Assembly: GCF_029909975.1 (NCBI RefSeq)
Contig: NZ_CP094516.1
Span: 2,356,001 to 2,420,000 of the forward strand
Direction of reading: 5' to 3'
Length of the DNA stretch: 64,000 nt
From: Bradyrhizobium sp. ISRA430
GTDB lineage: Bacteria > Pseudomonadota > Alphaproteobacteria > Rhizobiales > Xanthobacteraceae
Shown here: piece after piece, positions 50,456-59,159 of the stretch
Layout of the letters: each line of letters starts with the position of its first letter
Position numbering within the stretch: position 1 is the first letter of the stretch
Position numbers and translations under genes: made by a program
Notes under the pieces: generated by a model
Seen by the model: only the letters and a program-made list of their open reading frames with translations
Databases searched by the model: none
Told to the model about the DNA's origin: nothing

Positions 50456-51021
50456 GGCCAGCCTCGCTCCACGCCGGCTGCCTTCAGCAGTTCGGCCAGT
50501 TTCTTGCGCGCGTAGAACAGGCGCGTTTTTACCGTGTTCTCAGGTATCCCGACGATCTCGGCCACCTCCTCCACGGACTTCTCGTGGTAGTAGACAAGAT
50601 CGACGATTTCCCGATGTTCCGGCGAAAGCGCCGTCAGGCACCCCCGCAACGCTTCACTGGTATCCTTCTTCTGCACCACCGTTTCCGGATCGTCCGACGA
50701 ATCCTCGATCGCGTTGGCAGCTTCTTCGTCCAGCTCGAGGTCCTTCCTGCGCCGGAGCGCAGACAGGGCCTTAAATCGGGTGATTGCCAGCAGCCAGGTG
50801 GAGACAGCGGATCGGCCCTCGAACTTGCCGGCCTGACGCCAGACGTCGAGAAACACCTCGCTAATGAGGTCCTCCGCCACCTGTTCGTCGCGCACGAGCC
50901 GGAGCCCGAAGCGATACACCCTGACATGGTGCCGCCCGTACAGCACCTGCATGGCGAGCCGGTCGCCTTGGGCGATCCTGGCGATCAGGACCTCGTCCGA
51001 AGCCGCCTGTGTCACGCTCAA
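50452..51021 (-). CDS. ECF-type RNA polymerase sigma factor
   Basis: This 189-residue sigma-70-family factor contains region 2 (HHVRVYRFGLRLVRDEQVAE then DLISEVFLDVWRQAGKFEGR, STWLLAITRFKALSALRR) and region 4 (LTALSPEHREIVDLVYYHEK, then EEVAEIVGIPENTVKTRLFY). An acidic linker lies between. The probable start is a TTG at 51021 (LSVTQAASDEV). It is the first gene of the sigma/anti-sigma/subtilase operon. No clear ECF-type promoter could be read upstream, so autoregulation is unproven. Confidence 0.9.
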   Translation of the reverse strand: MSVTQAASDEVLIARIAQGDRLAMQVLYGRHHVRVYRFGLRLVRDEQVAEDLISEVFLDVWRQAGKFEGRSAVSTWLLAITRFKALSALRRRKDLELDEEAANAIEDSSDDPETVVQKKDTSEALRGCLTALSPEHREIVDLVYYHEKSVEEVAEIVGIPENTVKTRLFYARKKLAELLKAAGVERGWP

Positions 51022-51457
51022 CGCCCGTCTCGCAAGGTTGGTCGGGGCGGAACGGCGGACGGTTCGACGGCAGGCGCAAAATTCTTCAACTTACCGCAAT
51101 CGTACGGGGCCCTGTGTGATCTACCCCACATCGCCGCATTTTCCTTTCGCCGCCTGTGGCGGCTGGCTGCCCTAATCCAGATCGGTAACATAATACTGAA
51201 AAACTTTCCTGCGGAATGCCTGCCCAGCGCAGGCGGCCTGACCAAAACTCGGTCAATGGCGGCGGCCCTGCACGACGTATGTCTCACGAACCCCTGCCTT
51301 GGCTCGACCGATCACCGACGATCCCTCATCGCGCACTAATTTCCGCGTCGGATCAAGGCCATTTGCCCTGCGCAAGCCCGGATTCGCGAGGCGAGGATAC
51401 CAAACCTAAAGGCTTGCCACGTAGATTTTTGGACTGACATCCAGCAACGGCAAGAGC
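51022..51457. other. 436-bp divergent intergenic region
   Basis: This separates the minus-strand sigma operon from the plus-strand diguanylate cyclase. Apart from a short GCCTGC/GCAGGC hairpin at 51218-51234, I see no repeat or gene. Open frames here lack ribosome sites and coding character. Confidence 0.5.
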
Positions 51458-52615
51458 ATGAGCACGGCCGCCACGTCCTTCCCGGACCGGAATGCCGCAG
51501 AAGCCGCGGAGCTCGCGTTGACGCCCGACGCGACGGCGCCGGAGGTGCGCGCGCGCCGGATGCGACAGCGGCGCCAGATGTATGTCGGCCAGGCCGTGAG
51601 CTACTCGCTCGGCGCGTCGGTTCTGCTGCTCTACGCCTACGATGGCGCGGTCTCGATGGCCGTGCCATCGCTGTTCTGGCTCGGCGGCCTGATGATCATC
51701 GGCACGTTCACCGTGCTCTCGGAATCCGGCTTCGGCGACCAGTTCGAGGACCACTACCTCACCGTCTTCCAGATCTCGGCGCATATGGCGCTGCAGATGG
51801 TATTCCTGCTCGCGGTCCCAACGGTCGGGGTCGCCTTCATCAGCGTGCTGTTCCTGATCTTCGCGTTCGGCACGCTGCGCATGACCTCGGGCCAGGCGAT
51901 GATCACCTGGGGTCTGGCAACCGTCGGGCTCGCATTCGTCTTCCTGGTCTCGAACCTGCCGATCGGACTGCCGGTCGCAACACGGCTCGAGCGGACCGCG
52001 TCGATGCTGTGCTTCGTGCTCGTGATCGGCCAATGCGCCTTCCTCGGCTTGTTCGGCAGCACGCTGCGCAAGATTCTGTATCGGCGCAGCATCGAGCTGA
52101 AGACTGCCTACCAGCGCATCGAGGAGCTCGCCGAGCTCGACGAGCTCACCGGCTCCTACAACCGCCGCTGCATCATGCGGCTGCTGGACGCCGAAATCGA
52201 GCGCTCGCGCGGGACGGCAGGATCCTGCGCGATCGCGCTGATCGACCTCGACTGGTTCAAGCGTATCAACGACGTCCACGGCCATCCCGTCGGTGACGAG
52301 GTTCTGCGCACCTTCGCAATCACCATCTTCGCCAATATCGGCCCGGACGACCGCTTCGGCCGCTACGGCGGCGAGGAATTTCTGCTCCTGCTGCCGCATA
52401 CGCAAGCCGACGCCGCTGCGCGGATGCTCGAGCGTCTGCGCGGGATCGTCGCCGATCTCGACTGGAACGCATTTTCTCCCGGCATGAACGTGACGATTTC
52501 CGCCGGGGTCGCCTCGCTGCGCGACAACGATACTGCCGACACATTTCTCGCGCGCGCCGACGGCGCGCTTTATTCCGCCAAAGCGCAAGGGCGCAACCGC
52601 ATTGCAACGAGCTGA
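51458..52615 (+). CDS. membrane diguanylate cyclase (GGDEF domain)
   Basis: This 385-residue enzyme makes cyclic di-GMP from two GTP. Residues 40-205 hold about five to six helices (VSYSLGASVLLLYAYDGAV, then LGGLMIIGTFTVLSE). A short signalling helix leads to the GGDEF domain, starting AELDELTGSYNRRCIMRLL. The catalytic loop is GGEEF at 304-308 within FGRYGGEEFLLLLP. The position of the allosteric RxxD I-site, before the active loop, reads GPDD, so product inhibition through it is unlikely. No EAL domain is present. A DUF2336 gene follows 63 bp downstream, and the two could be cotranscribed. Confidence 0.93.
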   Translation: MSTAATSFPDRNAAEAAELALTPDATAPEVRARRMRQRRQMYVGQAVSYSLGASVLLLYAYDGAVSMAVPSLFWLGGLMIIGTFTVLSESGFGDQFEDHYLTVFQISAHMALQMVFLLAVPTVGVAFISVLFLIFAFGTLRMTSGQAMITWGLATVGLAFVFLVSNLPIGLPVATRLERTASMLCFVLVIGQCAFLGLFGSTLRKILYRRSIELKTAYQRIEELAELDELTGSYNRRCIMRLLDAEIERSRGTAGSCAIALIDLDWFKRINDVHGHPVGDEVLRTFAITIFANIGPDDRFGRYGGEEFLLLLPHTQADAAARMLERLRGIVADLDWNAFSPGMNVTISAGVASLRDNDTADTFLARADGALYSAKAQGRNRIATS

Positions 52616-52678
52616 CTATCCCATTTGCCGCCGGTCGCGCAGAAGCCGCCGCCGGACCGAACGCTCCAGGACAGGGCC

Positions 52679-53782
52679 ATGAGATCCAAATCCGCCAAAC
52701 CTTCCGAAAACCTGCTCGACGAATTGCAGGCCGCGCTCTCGCACGGCACGGTGGCGCGCCGGGTGGAGACCCTGCGCCGCGTCACCGATCTCTTCATCAA
52801 CAACGCGGTGGATTATTCGGATGAGCACATCCGCCTGTTCGACGACGTCTTCCAGTGCCTGGTTGAGCAGATCGAAACCTCGGCCAAGGCGTTGCTCGCC
52901 GACCGTCTCGCGCCGGCCGGCGCCGCGCCCCCCAAAATCATCCGCACGCTGGCACTCGATGACGTCATCGACGTCGCCGGCCCCGTGCTGTCGAAGTCGG
53001 AACGGCTGGACGAGGCAACCCTGCTCGAGATCGCGCGCAGCAAGAGCCAGGCCCATCTCAAGGCGATCTCGCTGCGCCGCGTGCTCTCGGACGCGCTCAC
53101 TGACGTGCTGGTGGCGCGCGGCAACGACGAGGTGGTGCAGTCAACCGTCAGCAATCCGGGCGCCCATTTCTCCGAAGAAAGCCTCGTGGACCTCGTCACC
53201 CGCGCCGAGCGCGACGACGACCTCGCCACCTGCATAGGCCTACGGCCCGACCTGCCGCGCCACCACTATCTGAAGCTGGTCGCGAAGGCATCGCTGAGCG
53301 TGCGCCGGAAGCTCGAAGCCGCCAATCCGGAGCTCGCCGGCGAAGTGTCCAGCGTCGTCCAGGAAGCGACCCAGCGCATCCGCGCGGCCGCCATGACCAG
53401 GCAAACCAAGATGGCGCGTGCGCTGGTGAAGTCGCTGCACGAGGACGGCCGCCTCAACGAATACCAGGTCGGGACCTTCGCCGAGCAAGGCAAGTTCGAC
53501 GAGACCAATGCCGGGCTTGCGGCCCTCGCCGGCGTCTCGATCGAGATCGCCGAAAACATGATGATCGAAAGCCGCACCGAGGGTGTGATGATCCTCGCCA
53601 AAGTCGCAAACATGTCGTGGTCGAGCGTGCGCGCGATCATCGCCATGCGCGAAAAGCTGTCCGGCGGCTCGCAGACCGACATGCTGACGCTGCGGGATAC
53701 CTATGAGGCGCTGCGCAGCTCCACAGCGCAGCAGGTGCTGCGCTTCCACCGCATGCAACAGAGCACGACGCCGGCAGCCTGA
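52679..53782 (+). CDS. DUF2336 domain-containing protein (second in window)
   Basis: This 367-residue helical cytoplasmic protein starts at ATG 52679 after AGGACAGGG. DUF2336 hallmarks are LQAALSHGTVARRVETLRRV, TDLFINNAVDYSDEHIRLFD, VFQCLVEQIETSAKALLADR, and the C-terminal LRDTYEALRSSTAQQVLRFH. It is longer and more complete than the DUF2336 protein at 16796-17770. It lies downstream of a diguanylate cyclase on the same strand, suggesting a possible link to cyclic-di-GMP or motility control; this is inference from position. It ends nine bases before the convergent NrsF gene. Confidence 0.88.
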   Translation: MRSKSAKPSENLLDELQAALSHGTVARRVETLRRVTDLFINNAVDYSDEHIRLFDDVFQCLVEQIETSAKALLADRLAPAGAAPPKIIRTLALDDVIDVAGPVLSKSERLDEATLLEIARSKSQAHLKAISLRRVLSDALTDVLVARGNDEVVQSTVSNPGAHFSEESLVDLVTRAERDDDLATCIGLRPDLPRHHYLKLVAKASLSVRRKLEAANPELAGEVSSVVQEATQRIRAAAMTRQTKMARALVKSLHEDGRLNEYQVGTFAEQGKFDETNAGLAALAGVSIEIAENMMIESRTEGVMILAKVANMSWSSVRAIIAMREKLSGGSQTDMLTLRDTYEALRSSTAQQVLRFHRMQQSTTPAA

Positions 53783-53791
53783 ACCGGCGCG

Positions 53792-54430
53792 CTAGTAGCG
53801 CAAAACCTTCGACCCGACGAGCGCACCGATCGCCGTCACCAGCGCGGTCGCGATCGTGTACCAGGTCGCGACGAACAGGGGAGAGTCGTCGGTGCAGTGC
53901 GAGGCATAGAGCGTCGCGGCGAGCCCGGCCGACAGCAAGCCGGCCAGCGCGCCGGCGAGCGCGGGCCGCGACGGCGCGCCGTGACGCAGGCCAAACAGCG
54001 CGCCCGCAAGCAGTGGCAGCGACATCGCCGGGATTGCCGACAGGCATACCCTGGAATTCTTGCCGACCATCCGCATCGTCATCGGCATGGCCGGCGCCAT
54101 CATCATCTCGCCGCCGATCGCGACCGCGAGCAGTCCCGCGGGGAGCAGCAGCAGCCAGCCCCAGCCGCGCATCAAGGCTTCGGGGCGCGACAGGTGCAGG
54201 CTGATGATGATCGCAGGGATCGCCAGCGACAGCGTCACCGCGAACTTCATGTCGAAGAACGGGTTGTGCATCGCGCTCATGACGTCCGGCCGAACGCCGA
54301 GGAAGGTCGCGAAGATCAGGATCGACAAGGGCGCCGCCACCAGCAGCGCCATGGTCAGCACCGCGCCGACGCGCGGCGCACGATGGGCGTTGTCGGCCGC
54401 GAGCGTGCGAATGAGTTGATCGGTATCCAT
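53792..54430 (-). CDS. NrsF (DUF1109) six-helix anti-sigma factor
   Basis: This 212-residue inner-membrane protein matches the NrsF/DUF1109 family, which holds SigF-type ECF sigma factors inactive in Caulobacter until metal or oxidative stress. The opening MDTDQLIRTLAADNAHRAPR is followed by six helices, the first AVLTMALLVAAPLSILIFAT. Paired cysteines lie in the regions NSRVCLSAIP and YASHCTDDSP; the family's two conserved cysteines are implicated in sensing. It begins two bases after the sigma gene stop, so the pair is translationally linked. Confidence 0.88.
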   Translation of the reverse strand: MDTDQLIRTLAADNAHRAPRVGAVLTMALLVAAPLSILIFATFLGVRPDVMSAMHNPFFDMKFAVTLSLAIPAIIISLHLSRPEALMRGWGWLLLLPAGLLAVAIGGEMMMAPAMPMTMRMVGKNSRVCLSAIPAMSLPLLAGALFGLRHGAPSRPALAGALAGLLSAGLAATLYASHCTDDSPLFVATWYTIATALVTAIGALVGSKVLRY

Positions 54431-54432
54431 GA

Positions 54433-54978
54433 CTAGTGGTCCCGCAGTTTGGCTGTGAGCGCGGCAAGACCTCGATGCAGCGCGACGCGCACCGCACCTT
54501 CGCTCATCGAGAACTTTGCCGCCGTGTCCCTGATCGAGGCGCTATCGACGGCGATCGACTGCAACACCTCGCGCTGGCGTTGTGGCAGGGTGTTGAGCTG
54601 GGTCGCGACCTCGCTCGCCGAGGCCGTGTCCTGCGGCGTCTCGCCCGGCAGCGTCTCGGCGAAATCGTCGATGTTGACGAAGACACGCCTGCCGCGGCGT
54701 CTCAGCGCATCGATCAGCTTGTTGCGGGCGATCGCGAACAGCCACGGGGCGAAGGGGGCTTGGCTATCCCAAGTGTGCCGCTTCAGATGCACCGCCAACA
54801 GAATGTCCTGCACGATATCCTCGGCTTGATCGGCAGGCTGCCCAGCCCGCGCCAGACCGCGCCTTGCGGCAGCCCGCAGCACCGGCGTGATCGCCTTCAA
54901 CAGGCGATGATACGCCGCACCATCGCCCGCCATGGCCGACCGCATCAGGCCGGTCCACTCGTCCTCACGTCCGCGCAC
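54433..54978 (-). CDS. SigF-type ECF sigma factor
   Basis: This 181-residue sigma factor pairs with the downstream NrsF. Region 2 has QPADQAEDIVQDILLAVHLK and FAPWLFAIARNKLIDALRRR. Region 4 has LNTLPQRQREVLQSIAVDSA, then DTAAKFSMSEGAVRVALHRG. A GTG start at 54978 follows GAGGGG. A GTAAC-N16-CGAA promoter of the SigF type lies 21-45 bp upstream, so it probably drives its own operon. By analogy to Caulobacter sigma-F and rhizobial EcfF, it would respond to chromate, cadmium or oxidants. Confidence 0.88.
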   Translation of the reverse strand: MRGREDEWTGLMRSAMAGDGAAYHRLLKAITPVLRAAARRGLARAGQPADQAEDIVQDILLAVHLKRHTWDSQAPFAPWLFAIARNKLIDALRRRGRRVFVNIDDFAETLPGETPQDTASASEVATQLNTLPQRQREVLQSIAVDSASIRDTAAKFSMSEGAVRVALHRGLAALTAKLRDH

Positions 54979-54998
54979 GCGCGCCCCTCACCATGCAA

Positions 54999-55023
54999 TT
55001 CGGCCGCTCTTTCAATTTGTTAC
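54999..55023 (-). promoter_or_regulatory. SigF-type autoregulatory promoter
   Basis: On the minus strand GTAAC (55023-55019) is followed by 16 bases and CGAA (55002-54999). This is close to the sigma-F consensus GTAACC-N16-CGAA known from Caulobacter, with the last -35 base changed or the spacer one base short. Confidence 0.5.
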
Positions 55024-55276
55024 GCCGATCCCACAAGATCACAAATTCGTGATCAATGGTCAGCCTCCCAAGTCCCGGCCGCGAAGCCCGGGGAGGCTCA
55101 TAACACCGATCAGTCCCGCTCGCATCCGAGGGCGGGTCAGAGAGCGGATCAGGAGGTGCTGGTTTGCCCCGTTTTTGCCCGGTGTAGCCCGAAGATTCCC
55201 ATTTTCTGCCCCGCTGTGGTCACGCCCCGGCGTCTCTCTTCGCCCCCGGGACGGGCGGATTGGGGAGATCGTCAAC

Positions 55277-55942
55277 ATGATGAAAACCAGTGGACGCGCG
55301 GCCTTGATTCTTCTGGCCGGACTTTTCTTGCTGTGCGGGGGCGCGGCACAGGCGGCGCCGGATGCTGCCACCAAAACGGACAGCGCGAGCAAACAGGCCG
55401 ACGAGGTCAAGCCCAGCAAGCACCGGCGCCACACCTCGCACCGCCGCAGCAGTAGCAGCAAGACGGCGGAAAAATCCTCCGACGACCAGGCCGGCAAGAA
55501 GGACGCGGCAAAGGCAGCCGACGCAAAGGCCAACAACGACACGCCGGCCTCCAGTCAGATGCCGCCGACAGTCGCCAACGCCAATGCGCAGCTTGCTGCC
55601 GCCGACACACCGACTGCGGCTGCGGCCACTGCAATGACCAATCGGGCCAACGACAACGTGCAGGCGGCCGCCGACAATGCCGCCGCCTCCTCCGGCGCCG
55701 AGAACCAGGTGGTCGCGTCCGACCAGCTCAACGAGGTCGACCGCGCCCTGCAACAGGACAACCCGCCCGCGCAGAAGGCGGTGGCCGCAGCAACCGACGC
55801 GCAGCCGCGTCCGGCGCCGGTGATGGCCGCAAGCAGCCAGCAGAGCTCGGCCTGGGACCAGAGCTCGCTGATCGGCAAGATCTTCATCGGTGCCGGCGCA
55901 CTTCTGACGCTGGCATCCGCCGCGCGCATGTTCATGGCCTGA
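55277..55942 (+). CDS. exported alanine-rich protein with C-terminal membrane segment
   Basis: This 221-residue protein has a signal peptide (ALILLAGLFLLCGGAAQAA) with a possible lipobox-like LLCGG. A basic, histidine/serine/lysine-rich stretch follows (KHRRHTSHRRSSSSK), then a long alanine/asparagine/aspartate-rich disordered region. A final hydrophobic segment ends it (LIGKIFIGAGALLTLASAAR). ATG 55277 is preceded by GGGGAGA. I recognise no family. The composition looks like a cell-envelope spacer or surface-exposed anchor; function is unknown. It lies divergent from the SigF operon. Confidence 0.65.
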   Translation: MMKTSGRAALILLAGLFLLCGGAAQAAPDAATKTDSASKQADEVKPSKHRRHTSHRRSSSSKTAEKSSDDQAGKKDAAKAADAKANNDTPASSQMPPTVANANAQLAAADTPTAAAATAMTNRANDNVQAAADNAAASSGAENQVVASDQLNEVDRALQQDNPPAQKAVAAATDAQPRPAPVMAASSQQSSAWDQSSLIGKIFIGAGALLTLASAARMFMA

Positions 55943-56049
55943 CGCCTGTTCCGGGGCGCGCGGCACGCGCGTCCCGGTGGCTTTTGGCCCCTTGAAGCCC
56001 ACCGCGCCAGCGGGCAAATTGCCCGCTCAATCAAAAGCGTGGGTGGAGC

Positions 56050-56829
56050 ATGAGCACGTTCGAACACATCATCGTCGAAAGCAAAGGCGCGGTCGGCATC
56101 ATCAAGCTGAACCGGCCGAAGATGCTCAATGCGCTGTCTTTCGGCGTCTTCCGCGAGATCGCCGCGGCCGTCGACGATCTCGAGGCCGATGACGCCATCG
56201 GCTGCATCGTCCTGACCGGCAGCGAGAAGGCCTTCGCCGCCGGCGCCGACATCAAGGAGATGCAGCCGAAGGCCTTCATCGACATGTTCTCCGAGGATTT
56301 TGCCGCGATCGGCGGCGATCGCGTGGCACGCTGCCGCAAGCCTACGATTGCGGCGGTCGCGGGCTATGCGCTCGGCGGCGGCTGCGAGCTCGCCATGATG
56401 TGCGACATCATCATCGCCGCCGACACCGCGAAGTTCGGCCAGCCCGAGATCACGCTCGGCACCATTCCCGGCATCGGCGGCACGCAGCGCCTGACGCGCG
56501 CGATCGGCAAGTCCAAGGCCATGGACCTTTGCCTCACCGGCCGCATGATGGATGCGGCGGAAGCCGAACGCAGCGGCCTCGTCAGCCGCATCGTTCCGGC
56601 CGACAAGCTGATCGACGAGGCGCTGGCGGCCGCCGAGAAGATCGCTTCGATGTCGCGGCCCGCGGCCGCGATGGCCAAGGAGGCGGTGAACCGCGCGTTC
56701 GAGACCACGCTCGCCGAGGGCATGAGCGTCGAACGCAACCTGTTCCACTCGACCTTCGCGCTGGAAGACCGCTCCGAGGGCATGGCCGCGTTCATCGAGA
56801 AGCGCAAGCCGGTGAACAAGAACCGGTAG
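56050..56829 (+). CDS. enoyl-CoA hydratase
   Basis: This 259-residue crotonase-fold enzyme adds water across 2-enoyl-CoA in fatty acid beta-oxidation. Oxyanion-hole and CoA-binding motifs are [16 protein letters not shown] and [18 protein letters not shown]. The catalytic glutamates lie in [20 protein letters not shown], with both glutamates of true hydratases in place. The C-terminus [19 protein letters not shown] is standard. It is monocistronic, with the alanine-rich protein upstream. Its length and similarity fit the short-chain type. Confidence 0.93.
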   Translation: MSTFEHIIVESKGAVGIIKLNRPKMLNALSFGVFREIAAAVDDLEADDAIGCIVLTGSEKAFAAGADIKEMQPKAFIDMFSEDFAAIGGDRVARCRKPTIAAVAGYALGGGCELAMMCDIIIAADTAKFGQPEITLGTIPGIGGTQRLTRAIGKSKAMDLCLTGRMMDAAEAERSGLVSRIVPADKLIDEALAAAEKIASMSRPAAAMAKEAVNRAFETTLAEGMSVERNLFHSTFALEDRSEGMAAFIEKRKPVNKNR

Positions 56830-57071
56830 GGGTCCGCTAATTAAAATTCGCCGTCGTGCCGGACAAGCGCAGCGAAGCGGAGCGCAGATCGGGGACCCCC
56901 GCGCGAGCGCTTTGCGCTCGTCGCGATAGCCAGAGGAAGTGGTTTGGCGAAGACTCGCGGTTACCGGTTCGCGCGACAACTTCTCCCTGGGTTTATGGGT
57001 CCCGGCCTTCGCCAGGCCTTCGCCGGGACGACGGTGATTAAACATTCGCAGTCGTCCCGGCGACGGCCGAG
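56830..57071. repeat. decayed intergenic palindromic repeats
   Basis: The gap between enoyl-CoA hydratase and the convergent acetyl-CoA hydrolase-type gene holds segments such as GGTCCCGGCCTTCGCCAGGC and GTCGTCCCGGCGACGGCCG, which pair imperfectly. They look like remnants of common Bradyrhizobium repeats. No gene. Confidence 0.5.
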
Positions 57072-58934
57072 TTAGTTGCTACGGCTCCGCGCCAAGGCTG
57101 CACTCACCAGCGCGCGATAGCCGTGTTCCGGCCAGGTCTTGGGACGATCAAGGCCAAGGCGTGCGAGGCAGGCCTCGTCGGCCGCGTCGGGAATGCGTGT
57201 CACTCCCTGCCATAGCAGGCCCGCGAGCACGCGTGGCGAGCGCTGCGCACCTTGCAGGATCTGCAGCGCAGGGATGAGACGTTGCTCGACCTCGGTGAAA
57301 TCAGAGCCGAACGGAAACGACGGCAGCAGCCCGGCTTCGCGCGCGCCTTTGAGCGCCTTCGCAATCCGCTCGGGGTGGTTCTCGCGATGGACCGCCCGGA
57401 GCTCGTAGCCGCGGGGCAGTTTGCCGGCCTCCTGCGCAACCCGCATCAGCTCGTCCTGGAAGCGCGAGTCGGCGATCGCAAGCATTGCGGCGATCACGTC
57501 GGCGTCCGACTTTCCCCTGAGATCGGCAACGCCATATTCGGTGACGAAGACATCGCGCAGATGCCGCGGGATGGTCTCATGCCCGTATCGCCAGAGGACG
57601 TTTGATCGGAGCTTACCGCCGGCCTGCCGCGTCGCCTCGAGCGTCAGCACCGATCGTGCTCCCTTCAGCGCAAAGGCTTGCGCCACGAAATTGTACTGCC
57701 CGCCGACGCCGCTCACCACCTGCCCATCGTCGAGGCCGTCGGAGACGGCGGCTCCCATGAGAGTCGCCATCATCGTGTTGTTGACGAAGCGCGCATCGAC
57801 GCGGGCGCGGCGCTTCTGCTCCTCCTCGCCATACAGCGCGTTGGTGAACGACACCGGCATCATCTGGATGCGCGCGATCTGGTCGGGCGGCATCTCGCGC
57901 AGCGCGCGATAGAAGGACTTTGGACCGAGAAAGAAAGCGCCGTGCAGCACGACGCCGTCGACTGCGCGCTTGAGAATGCCGGCATCGATCAGCCCGATGA
58001 ACGCCTCCGTCAGCATCTCGCTGACGCCGTAGAGGCCTAAGTCGAACGAACTGGTCTCCTGAGCGACCGCCGGCCGCGCCGGCGACAGCCGGGTCATGAT
58101 GTCGTGAAAGGCTGCACTGTCGCGATGGCGCAGGATCAGGCCCTGCGCCAGTGCGTCGCCGATCTGCCCGATGCCGATCTGAAGCGAGCCGCCATCGGGC
58201 ACCAGCGATGCCGCATTCAGCCCGATGGCATATTTGGTATCGGAGATCGGCTCCGACGGCGGCGCGAACAGCGGAAAGTCGGTCGCAGCACTCTCCAGAA
58301 CCGCGCTGAACTCATCGGCCGGAAGATCGCCCGCGCCGGGCATGAACGGCAGTTCGGAATTCACCTGCGCGATCAGCTTGAACGATGCGCGTCCGGCGCG
58401 GCGCTCGCGCAGCACGTCCAGCGTCGTGTCCGTATTGCAGGACAGGCTGTAGCGCGGCACGCCATTGACGATGCGCTTGGCGACAAGCTGCGTCACCACG
58501 TTGAGCCCGCATGCGAGGAGATAGTCCGCGGCGTGGGTGTAGTTGGCCGAGATGTAGTTCTGCTGCGCTGCAGGCACATGCAGCCAGCGCCCTGCAAGAA
58601 AGAAGAATTCGAAGACACTGACATTGGGCGGCAACCTGCCCTCGCGCAGCGCGCCGGCATAGGCGAGATCGGGATAGCCGCCGAACAGGCGGTCGATGAC
58701 GGGCGTGATGAAGCGGCGCTCGATCAGGCTCGCCGGCTTCGGCTTTTCCAGTGTCAGCGCCGAGAGCAGTGTCAGCTTGATGTCAGGATCGGCGCAAGCC
58801 CGCGCATAGAGAGCATTGACCACATGATTGGCCTTGCCGAGGCCGAGCGGCAGCCCGACCACAAGATCGGTCCCGACGTCGCGAATGATCTCCTCGGCGA
58901 GAGCGTCGGCGTCGGAGAACAGTTTCGGCATCAT
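57072..58934 (-). CDS. acetyl-CoA hydrolase/transferase family protein
   Basis: This protein (620 residues from ATG 58934) has the two-domain CoA-transferase fold. The first domain includes DLVVGLPLGLGKANHVVNAL and SLQIGIGQIGDALAQG; the second has VSGVGGQYNFVAQAFALKG (the glycine-rich CoA-site loop), then VLTLEATRQAGGKLRSNVLW and VTEYGVADLRGKSDADVIAA. It resembles acetyl-CoA hydrolase/transferase C-terminal-domain proteins, larger than the classical 500-residue enzymes. An in-frame ATG at 59006 would add 24 poorly conserved residues. The true acyl substrate is not evident. Confidence 0.85.
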   Translation of the reverse strand: MMPKLFSDADALAEEIIRDVGTDLVVGLPLGLGKANHVVNALYARACADPDIKLTLLSALTLEKPKPASLIERRFITPVIDRLFGGYPDLAYAGALREGRLPPNVSVFEFFFLAGRWLHVPAAQQNYISANYTHAADYLLACGLNVVTQLVAKRIVNGVPRYSLSCNTDTTLDVLRERRAGRASFKLIAQVNSELPFMPGAGDLPADEFSAVLESAATDFPLFAPPSEPISDTKYAIGLNAASLVPDGGSLQIGIGQIGDALAQGLILRHRDSAAFHDIMTRLSPARPAVAQETSSFDLGLYGVSEMLTEAFIGLIDAGILKRAVDGVVLHGAFFLGPKSFYRALREMPPDQIARIQMMPVSFTNALYGEEEQKRRARVDARFVNNTMMATLMGAAVSDGLDDGQVVSGVGGQYNFVAQAFALKGARSVLTLEATRQAGGKLRSNVLWRYGHETIPRHLRDVFVTEYGVADLRGKSDADVIAAMLAIADSRFQDELMRVAQEAGKLPRGYELRAVHRENHPERIAKALKGAREAGLLPSFPFGSDFTEVEQRLIPALQILQGAQRSPRVLAGLLWQGVTRIPDAADEACLARLGLDRPKTWPEHGYRALVSAALARSRSN

Positions 58935-59159
58935 CCGCGAGGTCCGGACCGCAAGGCAAAGGCGCCTTCCGGGATCGAGAGGCGTCTGTGCTCTCCTATA
59001 GCGCATTTGGGGATGGGATTCGTGTGTGACGCACCTGCAACAAGCACGGATTTCATGGGGGTTTCATCCGCGGCAGTTTGCCTGCGAGACCTCCGCTGGT
59101 TAAACAGTTAAGAGGGCCGCCGTCGGCGGGGGCGGACAGCCGGGGTTTTGCGGGATCAT

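Noticed and set aside
59098-59115. TTAA pair before the TolC-type gene as a CtrA box
   Set aside because: The two TTAA are four, not seven, bases apart.
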